Below, one piece after another: positions 54,146-64,000 of a stretch of 64,000 nt of DNA. Position 1 is the first letter of the stretch. Each line of letters begins with the position of its first letter. The translations under genes and the position numbers were made by a program. The notes beneath the pieces are model-generated. The model made no database searches and was not told the DNA's origin. It was given only the letters and a program-made list of their open reading frames with translations. The stretch is from assembly GCA_031763025.1 (NCBI GenBank), contig JASSKH010000014.1, forward strand, positions 13,632,022-13,696,021, read 5' to 3'. The stretch comes from Macrocystis pyrifera (taxonomy: Eukaryota > Sar > Phaeophyceae > Laminariales > Laminariaceae).

Positions 54146-54160
54146 GGCGAAAACGCACTA

Positions 54161-54265
54161 TTACGGGAGACCATAGTAAATAGGGCCAAATATTGTTAGT
54201 AAAAATAGGTAAATATATAGGTTTTTATGTAAAACATAGGTCCTATTAACTATGGATCCCCGTAA
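54161..54265. mobile_element. 105-bp TA-flanked MITE, copy 2
   Basis: Same length as copy 1 and in opposite orientation. Its termini TTACGGGAGACCATAGTAAA and GGTCCTATTAACTATGGATC are diverged but pairable. TA lies on both sides (54159-54160, 54266-54267). The core TAGTAAAAATAGGTAAATATA is shared. Confidence 0.85.
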
Positions 54266-54266
54266 T

Positions 54267-54344
54267 AATACGACGTGTAACGCAGCAGCGGAGAATACGT
54301 TGAACAATACGACGTGTAACGCAGCAGCGGAGAATACGTTGAAC
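54267..54344. repeat. 39-bp perfect direct duplication
   Basis: Two identical head-to-tail copies starting AATACGACGTGTAACGCAGC begin immediately at the right edge of MITE copy 2. Confidence 0.9.
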
Positions 54345-55112
54345 AGTAACGGTAATATATATATACCAGGTATGTTTTTTAATCATCACTTTTACTTATA
54401 TATCACACACCCTTGCCGCAGCCCCTCCCAGCGTGACATCAAAGCATTCCGAGTGCTTGCCGTCATCCGTACGTGTTGGCTTTAATTGCACCGCATGTTG
54501 AAGTTGTCATTCATTACTTCATGGCATAGCGCCTCGTGCACGAAGCACATGGGCCTTAGGACGTCATCAGTGTATAGCTGCAACGCACAGCTACCGATGG
54601 GTAAAGTTTCTGGCAGGTGTCCGTCGTGGTGGGGGCCAGCACGAGCAGTTGAATGATTTTTGCCTAGGGTTTGTTTTTTGGAAGGCAGTTTTTGGAGCAG
54701 GGGATTTACTACCCCCCCCCCCCGGAGCACCCAATCACACGATCGCACATGGCGCCCAATTGGAGACACCGCCGGCCGCGAGATTCACGGGCGACGCTTA
54801 GTTCCCCATCGTGGTGCTCGTTGGGTGAAAATTATTCGGCGGAAGCGATTGTGTGCATTTTTATCTCGAGGTCTCTCACAATCGCGGCGTGGTCGTGGCT
54901 CGAGCGATTGCGCTATCCGACGACGTCAGAAGAGCTACCAGAAACCCAACCGCGACTCTTTGACCGTCGTGTGGTGTAGTACAAGTGTCAGGCAACGCAC
55001 AGATCCCGTCCGCTTGCTTGATGAAAGACGAGCCATCGAGAAATTATCGACTCGGCCTGGCTGAAAAGTGTCTATTTTTGGTACTATTTTTGGTACTATT
55101 TCAGTTACAACG
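54345..55112. other. Stretch without recognised gene
   Basis: Includes a C run at 54711-54723 and a tandem TTTTGGTACTATT pair at 55076-55102. The 134-codon plus frame from 54660 and its overlapping neighbours have no family motifs. Confidence 0.4.
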
Positions 55113-55466
55113 ATGAGCAGAGCTGCCTGCGGTCGTGCCCTGCATGGGAAGGCTACTTCGAGTGGAGACATTGGGAGCTGTTTTGCTTGTGGGCGAGTGG
55201 GAGGACGTGATGGGATATCCGGAGGATGGAACCACGTCGGGAATAGCTCATACTGGGCGGCGTTGGGTGAATGGGCTGCGCAAGTTGGCGATGATTGGGC
55301 GTTTGACCGCGACCTGTCTGAGTGCCCGCTGCAGTAGTATGGCGAGTGCATTTGCAGCCGACGTGGCTGTGTCGACAACTTGTACCAGAGGTACAAAGCC
55401 AAGGTGGCGAAGAACGAGCAGGGTTCCCTCGACAAGATGGCGACTGGGCAGCCTTCACCGATGTGA
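55113..55466 (+). pseudogene. Unrecognised Cys-rich frame with one internal TAG
   Basis: From ATG at 55113 the frame encodes about 117 residues with a plausible globular composition: CFACGRVGG near residue 22, WAAQVGDDWAFDRDLSECPLQ before the TAG (55335), and YGECICSRRGCVDNLYQRYK after it. The clustered CxxC and CxC...C residues suggest zinc binding followed by a basic helix. If the TAG is a mutation this was a coding exon. I cannot name the family. It might be a host gene relic or part of another transposon. Confidence 0.35.
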
Positions 55467-56106
55467 CGCTACCCATCCACTAAATCTCAGGTGTGTAGAG
55501 CAACATCTGGTTGTTCACAGTCAACTGCCGCATCGCTGGTCGAGTACAGCAGCAGTATCATCCTTTCCTATCTTTAAAAGTTGTCGTCGTCCCTATCTGT
55601 TTATCTTGTTGTTAAAGTTGGTTGCGTGTGCCTGTGCTGCGAAGTCTGACCAAAACGAGCAGGACAACTGTACCTGGTGCCTGCTGGCTGTTGTTTGTGG
55701 AGGTTCAAATCCGTACTGCTGTGTACGTGCATGCTTTCAACATGATGTTCCAACCTCCGTGCAGGTTCTTGGCCTCCTCGCCAACGTGGCCATGGAGGGA
55801 CGAGTTCTTGATGCTTGCGGAGCCACAGGCGATGCGGTTGCCATGGTCATGACTGCGCAAGGCGCCCACGTTTCCACGAACATTAAATTCCAGGTGTGTG
55901 TGGATTTGGTGCGCGATAGGTGAGAGGGTGTGGATATAGGTAGGCCCGAGCCGGCCACCGCAATTAATATGTATGTACGAGTATGTACTGCTGTTGTGTA
56001 CCTGGTACTGCTGTAACGGACGACTGTGCTACGCAGCTGCCGTATATGTCATGCATGTGTTCTGCTATTCTGTTGTTGCTGTCCGTAGTCCAATTTTTCA
56101 AACAGC
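55467..56106. other. Stretch without a confident gene
   Basis: A plus frame from 55135 stays open to 55923, but in its second half it includes the only plausible part, a Cys/Val-rich stretch near 55650-55800. No family motif is visible and I do not call a gene. Confidence 0.35.
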
Positions 56107-56515
56107 AACAAAATCCGATACTAACTCCAAGTAGTGTGTCCCTAGAAAGCTGGGTGCTAAAGGAGTTCAACATTCTATACTAATTTCAAGTGATTTTTCC
56201 GGACAAAGGTGGGTGCAGTGTTGAAGGACTTTTAAATTTCATACTACTTGTGACCCAAAGCAGTATGTCCGGTTGTATCAGGCGTCCATGCTACGCAGTT
56301 TCTGCACATTGCTCGGTTGTTGCTGGTAGAAGATGCACAGCAACACGATCAGACCCACGTACGACCGTATTTGGAAATGTCAGCCCGTCAATAAAATCGA
56401 TACTAATACCAAGTAATTTCTCCAAGAAAAAGTTTGGTGCAGGCAGTGCTCTCGGAGGTCCAAACCCGACACTAATTCCAATACATTTCTACAAAAAAAC
56501 GCCGTGGTAGTGTCA
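56107..56515. repeat. Degenerate repeat built on CGATACTAATTCCAAGTA
   Basis: Related units occur at about 56114, 56176, 56396 and 56467: (C)GATACTAA.(T/A)CCAAGTA.T followed by (T)TTC.CC..AAAA and GGTGGGTGCAG-like sequence. The spacing of the close units is about 62-72 bases. It is interrupted by unique sequence at 56230-56390. Confidence 0.55.
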
Positions 56516-58382
56516 AAGGGGTCAAGTCTAACGTGCAAAAATGTGCTGTTCGCTGGTGTTCACTGCATGCATTCCTCAGTTTGAAGGCTGACTTTCACAT
56601 GGACGCAGCGTCGGACGGATTCGGAGACGCGTTCATGGAGGAGTCAATACGCCCGGACTGGATCGCGACTTCGCCGCCACATAGGAACGTACTTGCTTTT
56701 TTGAAGCAGGCTTTGCGTGTTGCACATTTTGGGGTGGCATTCAAGCTTAGCTAATAGGCTTAGTTTTCTTGAGCCCACAAAATCCCGGGGTACCTGGTTG
56801 CATGAAAACCCTCCTCACGCTCTGGTGGTGCTTCCACGTGCTACGTATCGTGGTAGGGTGTGTCGCGCGACGGAAGCGTGGTTTGTTCGGTATTGTGTGC
56901 CGGATGGGTGTGTGCAACGTGTGCAGGCTATTTCTATTGTGTTGTAGTTAATTAACGTTTCCGTTCCCTCCTCACGAGTGGAGTCGAATACGTGCTGACT
57001 GACTACTGCCCTTAAAATCCCAATGGCAGCTACGGCATTATACTCAAATAGTACATAAACCGGTAGAGCCGTCGCCGACAGAGCCACTCCTATGTCGCGA
57101 AGGCGAAACCCCGAACCTCTTCAAACCTGAATTTGCAACACGCGCGGAGGGCGTCGAGCCTTGGAACGGTGTTATAGTTTACGACGCGTTGGACACTTTG
57201 AAGAGCATTGGAGCGTTGTTAGTTTGCGACTCGCTGGAGAATTTGAAGCTACCGTGTGTGCAATCACAGATCAACTCCACACACAAACTACTCGCGGATG
57301 AGCTTATTATGTTATTTCATTGAAAACTAAAAAAAAAAAACACTTACTGGAACCGGTACACTATTTTGAGAGCGCACAGCAGCAGCAGCAGACGAACAAT
57401 CGAGTTTTACTTTAAAATTTTTGTACAGGATCCAGTAGGCGGGTACACGTTGTGCGGTCAACCCTTGTCATCTTGAAAAAATTAACCCAAGATACCGGCC
57501 CTGGCATGTACATCATACCTCATGACTGGGATGCACAAGACGGGAAAAATGCATCATGGACTGTCAAGCGGCAAGCATGAGTCCTACACAACGCCCTCGC
57601 CCGCACACGCAGCACGCTCTGATACTTCTATCATCACGTGACCTGACTGATGTGACATGCGGCGGAGAATTATGCGCACTGCTGCTGTGACAAACGTGTG
57701 AGATGCTGCAGCAGCAAGAAGAGCAGCAGTCGATACTGGTACTTGCTCGTACTCGTAGCCACTGCTGCTGCTGCGCGACACCAGCGGTCGACTCCCTCGT
57801 CTCGTGGCATATTGTGCCGAGTACTGACACTGGGACATCACGGCTATCAATGGCAACACCAAACACGCACAAGCTCGGGGCCACACACGGAGTTGGCTCT
57901 CCTCTGATGTGTAGCCGTTTTGGGTACCTACCTTACCTGTACATTTTGCTTTCAATCCTGGTGTGGACAAATTTATTTTGCGACTGTAAGTACCAGGCTG
58001 CATGTAAACACCCAAAAACCCAGGCCTACTCGTACTCACCGCATTCCTTGCAGCAAAGAAGTCCGGGCTCTTGAAGAAGCACTATGGGTGGAGATCTCGG
58101 CGACGACTTGGAGCCTCCCTTTCACGAGGGTGGCTTCCCATGGGTTTGTAGTGGCCTGCTGTGGCTTTCCTACTTGAAAATGTAACTTCCCGTAGGGAGG
58201 TGGAGTTTGTGGAGGCGTTTTGGAATTCGAAGAAGTTGGGCAAAATCGTGAGACGAGGCGAGATCAGACCTTCAGTTGAAAGCGTCTAGCCACCAGAGCT
58301 GCTTGGTATTAGACGGCCGCTGCGGCAACGAGAATTCGTAGCAGTAGTGGGCCCAGACAATTGATCGACTTTCTCCTCCGTC
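56516..58382. other. Stretch upstream of the DIRS element, possibly including its 5' end
   Basis: No protein family is recognised in 56516-58382. The part closest to the DIRS gag ATG (about 58190-58382) is probably the element's leader. DIRS-type elements carry inverted or split terminal repeats rather than LTRs. I could not define one because the right end lies outside the window. Confidence 0.4.
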
Positions 58383-60038
58383 ATGGCAGATCAGCCTTCC
58401 CTTCCAGCAGGAGATGAGGATCACCCGCTTGATGTGGTGGGAGGCGCGGACGCACCGCTCCACGTGGGTGGTGGGCAAGGGGAAGGAGCTGGCCTGCCTG
58501 GGCCCGGAGCACTTGCTGGAGGCATCGGCCAAGGCGGAGCCGTGGGCATTGGCCCGGGCCTCCCCGCAGCAGTAGCCGGCCAAGGCGGAGCCGCGGGCAT
58601 TGGCCCGGGCCTCCCCGCAGCAGTAGCCGATCCCGCCATGATGGCGGCGCTACAACAGTTGTTGGCGAGAAACCACGCGATCGCGGCTCGGCTGACATGC
58701 CTAGAAAACAGCCAGGCTCACCCGCAGCAGCAACAGCAGCAGCAGCAGCAGCAGCCACAAGAAATTCAACCACTACAGCAGGTGGCCCAACCCCCTGGGG
58801 GCGCTATCGCCGGCGGCCTGTTGGCCCCGTGGGCCGGCGGGGCCATGAGAGGTCAGCCGCTGCCAGCTTCGCATGACGCAAACCAGCAAGCTGCGATCTC
58901 CGCGGGCGTCAAAGCGACCGCAAAGCAGGCGGCCGACCTATGGCACGCACCGGAAGGTCCAAATATTTTCATCGCGAGGGGAGGCTTCAACATGCAGGAG
59001 GTGGTAACCCGTCCACTCCTCCTCATGGCGCTCAACGAGGTGGCCTTTGTCTCCGACGCCGTTACACAGCAACTTCGATCCCTCTCGGAATTTGCGGTGG
59101 AGGCGTTTTACCCTCCTCTGCCAGCCGGACAGGAGCCGGTGGACATGCCGGCCGAAGTACACTTCGCCACGTTCGTGGCAGCTTTCATGGCGACCCTCGA
59201 GTACGGGATGGAGGGGGCGCAGGCCGTTTGCAGGAACAGGGTGCGGACAGTGCGGGAAGAACTAGAGCAGCTGCAGAAGTCGGTGGAGGTTTACCTGCGG
59301 AGGCACTATAAAACACTCCTGGACCACAAGGATAAGGTCCGCGAGGTGCTTATCGCAGCCATGAACGTCGGTCTGCAGGTGGGGATGATCGACCTCGCGA
59401 AGAAGGGTGGCGTCCTGCACCGGAAGCATCGATACGCAGCTCCCCCGGCCGGCACAGGCGTCCCCATGGCCCCTCTGGCGTTCACGCGCCTTAGAGAGCT
59501 TGTAGAGGAAGGCGCTGGCTCCAGTCTCACGGAGCGTCCGAGCTTCTGGACGCAGGCGCCGAAAAATCAGGCTCCAAGAGAAAGGGAGCCCCCAACGCGG
59601 GAGGGCAGCGGAGTGCCCAAACGCAGGCCCGGGCCGGCGCCAGAGGAGGAGGCGGGTCCACGTTCAAGGCTCGCATGCTGGAGCGGGGGACTCCGCCCGG
59701 CGTGTGCGATTTTGCATGGCGCGGCGATCCGTGCCCGCGCGCAAACTGCACCTTCTCCCACCTCCTGCCCGCCGGAAAAGGTCCGTTGGTCGCCGAGCCT
59801 CAACCGCAGCTCCACGCACTGCAGCCGCCGCCGCCACCGCCACCGCCACCCCCGGCGCTGCTGCATCAGCCGGCGCAGTATCAGGCGGCCGCGGCGGCCG
59901 GTGGGGGAACGGCAGCAGGAGGGGGGGAGGGTGGCACGTCAGCCGAGCGTCGCACGTTTCAGCAGAAACTACGTGGTCGGCGGCCGGGGAGGTGCGTCCG
60001 CCGGGGGTGGAGCGGGCCGAGGGAACGGCAGCACCTGA
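58383..60038 (+). pseudogene. DIRS element gag-like protein
   Basis: The ATG at 58383 follows a leader ending TCCTCCGTC. Residues 1-85 are Gly/Ala/Pro-rich and include a repeated QGGA.GIGPGLPAAVA unit. A polyglutamine tract (CAG codons, about 58722-58755) follows. The globular part, about residues 175-380, is rich in helices (MQEVVTRPLLLMALNEVAFVS, VREELEQLQKSVEVYLRRHY). Near codon 420 the frame changes, and the last 130 residues here (Arg/His/Ser-rich) are out of register with the segment at 59675. It would form the element's nucleoprotein particle; this is inferred from position. Confidence 0.65.
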
Positions 60039-60187
60039 CAATACGGGCTCTGCCATTCGGCAGGGCCGACCGAAGGGGGGGCAGGGGCGGCCGGAGAATG
60101 GATAGTTTTCGGAGACGCCAGGAGCGCCATGGGAATTCTCCATGCACCCACTCCCGGGTCGGTATCGCCGGCCCTGTTTCACGGTGA
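59675..60187 (+). pseudogene. DIRS gag C-terminus with CCCH zinc finger
   Basis: This frame continues the gag-like protein with GVCDFAWRGDPCPRANCTFSH, a C-x8-C-x4-C-x3-H zinc finger of the CCCH type known for RNA binding. Pro/Gln/Ala- and Gly-rich linkers follow. The frame shift near 59640 separates it from the upstream part. A CCCH finger in place of the CCHC knuckle of LTR elements is a notable design. Confidence 0.65.
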
Positions 60188-61763
60188 GAGTCAGGTACCG
60201 AGAAACAGAATCAGTGACGCAAGCAGCAGATCATTTGAGACAGCGCCTCGACAAGAGACCGTAAGGCAAGAAGAAAAAATGATCCACGCAGGAGCTCAGG
60301 GTCGCAGCAAGCCAGCCCACTCGTCCCATCCACCCTCGCATGACCCACACACGCACCCTATCACCCCCAGCCGCAATGCGCACGCACCCCTATCGCCAGC
60401 CAAGTCGTTCCACCCAGCTTTGCAAAAACCACACGCCTCACCCCCCGCAAAAACACACCGAGACATATCAGACGCGCGTGCATCAGCGAATAACCAGAAG
60501 AAGGCAGTACTTGATAAAAGGGACATTCAGCCTGAACAAAGGGCCAGATTACCCCACTTCGTTGCGAATCGGGACAGTACCGAGGTTGCGGAAGGTTCAG
60601 TACAGCAGGCGTGGTGTGGGCAGAGGGCCAGATTACCCCCTTCCGACTACGCGGAAGGCTCACACCACAGCACAGAACAGTTTGAGCAGAGGGCCAGATT
60701 ACCCCACTTTCACGCGAATCGACACAGGGTCGATCCCGCAGAAGGCTCAAATCAGAAGGGCCGTCCACCCGTTCAGTACAGAGAAATCCCCACACCAGCA
60801 CAGTCGTCACACATAGCCTGGCAGAGAGAGCAAGGGCAAGCCTAGCCACCCTTGCAGCAGTTAGCTGAATCAGCGAATAACCAGAAGAAGGGAGTACTTG
60901 ACAAAAGGCACATTCAGCCTGAACAGAGGGCCAGATTACCCCACTTCTTTGCGAATCGGGACAGTACCGAGGTTGCGGAAGGTTCAGTACAGCAGGCTTG
61001 GTGTGGGCAGAGGGCCAGATTACCCCCTTCCGACGGAAACCGAGACAGTATCGGCTACACGGAAGACTCACACCACAGCACAGAACAGCTTGAGCAGAGG
61101 GCCAGATTACCCCACTTTCACGCGAATCGATACAGTGTTGATCCCGCAGAAGGCTCAAATCAGAAGGGCCGTCCACCCGTTCAGTACAGAGAAATCCACA
61201 CACCAGCACAGTCGTCACACATAGCCTGGCAGAGAGAGCAAGGGCAAGCCCAGCCACCCTTGCAGCAGTTAGTTGAATCAGCGCTCGTTGCGGTCGACGC
61301 GCGGGAGAGTAGCGGGTCAGCACGCTCACGGCTTCCTAATGGGGAGTCGCTCAGTCGAAAACGATCAGAATGCATGACACAACAATGGCACGCAGAAAAA
61401 GAAAAACTCGGAAAGGATGATCTTGACGCACGAAAAAGAGAAGAACTGCTTTATACGCTCGCTAACATTTGCACAACCATGATGCGCGATAAGCAAGGAG
61501 TCGTGGGGGACGTAGCTCGAGCATTAGGAGGATCCCTGGTCGCACCGCCGATAAACCCCACACACATAAAACGATACTTCGGAGACCTGAAAGGTTTCGG
61601 GGCGGTGGACGAGCTCGTCGCGATCGTCACGGGGGGGGGTACCGGTGAACGCAGCAGCGACGGGTGTAGATCTAGAGCGCGCATTACAATACGGAAACCA
61701 CCCCAGTGTCAACGAGCATTTGCCAGCCGTCTGGAAAAAAATCGGCGAAGACGTAAGACGTGA
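60129..61763 (+). pseudogene. DIRS pre-RT region containing a tandem duplication
   Basis: One frame is open from 60129 to 61763 apart from a TAG at 60843. It includes two copies of a unit with repeated EQRARLPHF and GQRARLPPS motifs, six in all. These are followed by a non-repeated part (HAEKEKLGKDDLDARKREELLY, NPTHIKRYFGDLKGFGAVDELV) that leads toward RT. The frame is lost at the G run 61631-61639. The repeated part is low-complexity with no known domain; the last part may be the N-terminal extension of RT. Confidence 0.55.
60482..61283 (+). repeat. Tandem duplication of about 390-415 bp inside the DIRS element
   Basis: ATCAGCGAATAACCAGAAGA begins both copies (60482 and 60869). They are nearly identical, except that the second has an extra stretch near 61034-61060 and has CAG (about 61249) where the first has TAG (60843). 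The first bases of the unit reappear at 61275. Confidence 0.9.
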
Positions 61764-62851
61764 AAAATGCTTAGTCATCCAAAAGTCATCTGCGCACGAA
61801 ATCCCTAATCTGCGAGTGTCCCCGTTGGCGGCAGTAGTGACACACAAGGTTAGGATCAAAAATGATTTATCGTTCGATGTACAGAGTCGAGGGGAGAGGT
61901 GGACTCAACGGCGACACCGACCCTGACACTGTCCCCCAATGCCTCTGCGCACACGCGCTGCCCAAATTCTTGGACGAACTCGTGACGCTGAGAAAAAAGT
62001 TCCCAGTTGAGAGGATACTGATGAGTAAGGCCGACGTGTCGGATGCCTTTAGGAACGTGCGGGTGGATCCGGACCAAGCACACAATTTTTGCTACACCGT
62101 AGGAGATCTGGTGGTGATTGATTTTCGTTTAACGTTCGGATGGTCGGGATCGCCGGGTTTCTGGGGTGTCATATCGGCCGCGGCCGAACCCGCGCACTGC
62201 AACACCACACTCAAGTCGAGCCAGCTACTAGAGGAAGGAAAAAACAAGATGGCCCACGTTAAGGTGGTAGATCGATGGGAAGAAGGCACACCCACGCCGA
62301 TTCCCCCAGACGCCAAAATTAGAGCACACAGCGGGGGAGAGATCTCTGACCCATTTTTCACAACCGTGTACGTAGACGACTACCTCCTAATCAGGGTTCA
62401 ACATTCAGACGACGACAAGTCCGCCCTGATCGCATCAGCCTCGCTTGCCTCGGATCACGTGCGCTTGTTTGGTCCCGGGGAGGAGGGAGTTACGCCCATC
62501 TTAGCCCCGATAAAGAGTACGGACTGGGACTCCAAGATTGACGCGTTAGGATTCACTATCAACTCGCACACAATGAGAATCTCTTTCCCGCGCGAAAAAG
62601 CTGACGCTATAAAAAGGTTGCTGCTGGAGCAGTGGCCCTTGAACGGAAAGCGTGCGACCGCAAGGGACGTTCTCAGCATGGCCGGGAAGCTGTGGAACCT
62701 CATGTACGTGGTACGAGCGGGCAGGTATTTCGTATGGAGGCTGTTGCGTCTGACCGGACTACACGATGCGAGCGCAAGGAAAAACCAAAAGCGCATGGTA
62801 GAGCTTGGCAGAGAGTTTCACGCTGACCTCTTGTTTGGAAATGGGCGATAG
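61645..62851 (+). pseudogene. DIRS reverse transcriptase
   Basis: The first frame (from 61645) has NHPSVNEHLPAVWKKIGEDV and LRVSPLAAVVTHKVRIKNDLSF, the RT entry. After a frame change near 61890 the second frame (61862-62851) has SKADVSDAFRNVRVDPDQA with the first catalytic Asp and FRLTFGWSGSPGFWGV. The YVDD box follows at 62369-62380 (TTVYVDDYLLI), then IDALGFTINSHTMRISFP and VLSMAGKLWNL of the thumb. The stop at 62849-62851 follows a one-base slip near 62835. The enzyme copies the element RNA into circular DNA in related elements. Confidence 0.85.
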
Positions 62852-63525
62852 ATCACGAGCTTGTAGTAGAAGGAGAGACGCTTAGTGCGCCCTGTTACAC
62901 GGCAATAACACGACCCGCCAAAAGGCACTACCTGTCGGACGCGAGTTTCGAGGCTGTGGGAGGTTTCTGTGCTGAGAAGAAGTTTTTTTGGAGATACGAC
63001 TTGCCGATAGAGCTGACTGCCGAACTTAAAAGGAAAGCCGATCTACAGGAGACCTGTACCATCACCATCAACCTGTTAGAATTACTGGGAATGGTGGTGA
63101 CTGCGTGGGTCATGCTAGAATTGGTGGGAGACCGCCCGGATGCGGCAGGGGACCCGATCTTGATGCGAGGGGACAACATGGCCGCCGTATCATGGGTATG
63201 TCGAAGCGGTGGGGCGACAGACAAAAGGGCGTGCTTACTCATGAGAATGTTGGGGCGCCTTGAACTCGCGGGAGGTTGGAACCACACTGCTAAACATATT
63301 CCGGGCGCGCAGAACGTTTTAGCTGATGGAATTTCACGGTGGCCTAGACAGATACTGGCAGACAAGGTCAGGGAGCTGACCCACTCCAGCGAGTGGTACG
63401 AACAACCCATTGGTCGGCGGGGTTCGGGGATTTTCGATGTTGTGCTCCAGACAAAGAACATCCTCACTAAACACGACGACATTCTATGGAACCTCATGAT
63501 GAACGACGCAGAAGAACTCGGTTGA
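62844..63525 (+). pseudogene. DIRS RNase H
   Basis: From about 62844 the frame reads HELVVEGETLSAPCYT, then the RNase H residues Asp in YLSDASFEAVGGFC, Glu in INLLELLGMVV, Asp in LMRGDNMAAVSWV and Asp in NVLADGISRW. All four acidic positions of the RNase H active site are present. A stop follows at 63523-63525 after EELG. The separate frame from the recombinase may be natural in this family, where the recombinase often overlaps RT/RNase H. Confidence 0.8.
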
Positions 63526-64000
63526 CTCGCACGTTTTGTATAATGCATGTCTCGCTCAACACATGGTATGCATACCACACGCCCACATGCCTAACAGGAA
63601 CAGGGAACGACAACGGAGGAAAGAAGGAAGAGGTGGCGAGGTTGGTCGAAACGCTCGCGCTTGGTTCAGTCGCGAAGAGTACTTAGAAAAACTACTTAGC
63701 GAAGTGGAACACCTGGGTTAGAGAGAGACAAGCCCAGGGGAAAGGGCCGTGGTTGCAGACAGTTGACGATCACGATGCAACGCTGACGGAACTGCTCGAA
63801 TTCATGACGTCCCGCTGTTTCGTGCATAACAACCAGCAATCGACCGTCAGAGGGTACTTAGCGGCCATTATTTTTTCCACAAGATGTTCGCAGGCCGGGA
63901 GCTACCCTTGTCTCATTGCATGATAGTCGCAGTGGGAAAAGGGATAGACAGGGCGCACGGTATGTCTAAAAAAAAAAAACAAGTGAGATTGCCCCTGACG
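63486..64000 (+). pseudogene. DIRS tyrosine recombinase, N-terminal part
   Basis: The frame starting in the RNase H end reads EEVARLVETLALGSVAKST, then a TAG at 63684-63686, then KNYLAKWNTWVRERQAQGKG, LTELLEFMTSRC and QQSTVRGYLAAI. This is the SAM-like core-binding domain of tyrosine recombinases. After a slip in the T run near 63891 it continues HKMFAGRELPLSHCMIVAVGKGID. The catalytic domain (Arg, His-x-x-Arg, Tyr) lies beyond the window. It would integrate the circular DNA. Confidence 0.75.

Larger units (their letters stand above)
58383..64000 (+). mobile_element. DIRS-type tyrosine-recombinase retrotransposon, right end outside window
   Basis: The order gag-like protein, RT, RNase H and tyrosine recombinase, with no protease or DDE integrase, is diagnostic of the DIRS order. 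The copy carries frameshifts near 59640, 61631, 61890, 62835 and 63890 and two in-frame TAG codons (60843, 63684). A tandem duplication of about 390-415 bp lies upstream of RT. The recombinase is cut by the window end before its catalytic residues. Confidence 0.85.

Noticed and set aside
55135..55923. 262-codon plus frame as a host gene
   Set aside because: It overlaps the more plausible Cys-rich frame in another register, is compositionally mixed and shows no family motif.
58381..58773. Minus-strand Ala/Gly/Leu-rich frames over the DIRS gag
   Set aside because: GC-rich shadow frames of the plus-strand gag.
1835..63686. Reassigned stop codons (TGA or TAG read as sense)
   Set aside because: Both TGA and TAG occur at presumed Trp sites and TAG at Gln sites, and frames also carry indels. 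Mutation explains this better than an altered code.

Overview
The window is eukaryotic repeat-rich DNA. I found no convincing host gene and no bacterial operon, rRNA, CRISPR array or intact tRNA gene. It is a graveyard of mobile elements, some inserted into others: Ty1/copia and Ty3/gypsy LTR retrotransposons, a DIRS-type tyrosine-recombinase retrotransposon, LINE fragments, a tRNA-derived SINE, MITEs, a foldback-like element with G-rich arrays, and satellites. Abundant GTAC, TAG/CTA and CAG/CTG runs and this mixture of elements suggest an alga or related protist. A brown alga is my first guess and a red alga is possible; this is an impression, not a measurement.

Layout: 1-1.7 kb has no recognised gene. 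1.7-9.35 kb (minus) is a decayed Ty3/gypsy chromovirus whose polyprotein carries a NADAR (YbiA-like) domain between gag and the aspartic protease; most of its RT and RNase H has been deleted. 10.4-11.3 kb is a degenerate TAG-rich repeat. 15.1-15.5 kb is a LINE tail. 16,192-22,162 is copia element A, with two 256-bp LTRs and an internal RT deletion. 23.3-24.8 kb holds a three-unit repeat and 26.1-26.9 kb a third copia-type fragment. 27.8-28.2 kb is a SINE. 28.2-30.7 kb is a 43-bp satellite in both orientations. 31.0-34.0 kb holds MITEs inside and beside an inverted-repeat element with G-rich arrays.

37,798-44,774 is copia element D, nearly complete, with about 487-bp LTRs, a CCGGA target duplication and one nonsense codon in integrase. 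47.6-49.2 kb is a duplicated non-coding segment containing a MITE split by a SINE. A minus-strand LINE (49.2-54.1 kb) is interrupted at TCTCA by copia element B (49,956-53,652, same family as A). Element B has lost protease, integrase and most of RT, and its 3' end has suffered an inverted duplication that captured flanking LINE DNA. 58.4 kb to the right edge is a DIRS-type element (gag with a CCCH finger, RT, RNase H, start of a tyrosine recombinase), cut by the window.

Two patterns cut across families. Catalytic RT segments are deleted in three separate copies. Several premature stops sit where a tryptophan or glutamine codon is expected, as produced by C-to-T transitions. The most unusual item is the NADAR domain, an NAD/ADP-ribose-related glycosidase fold, inside a retrotransposon polyprotein.
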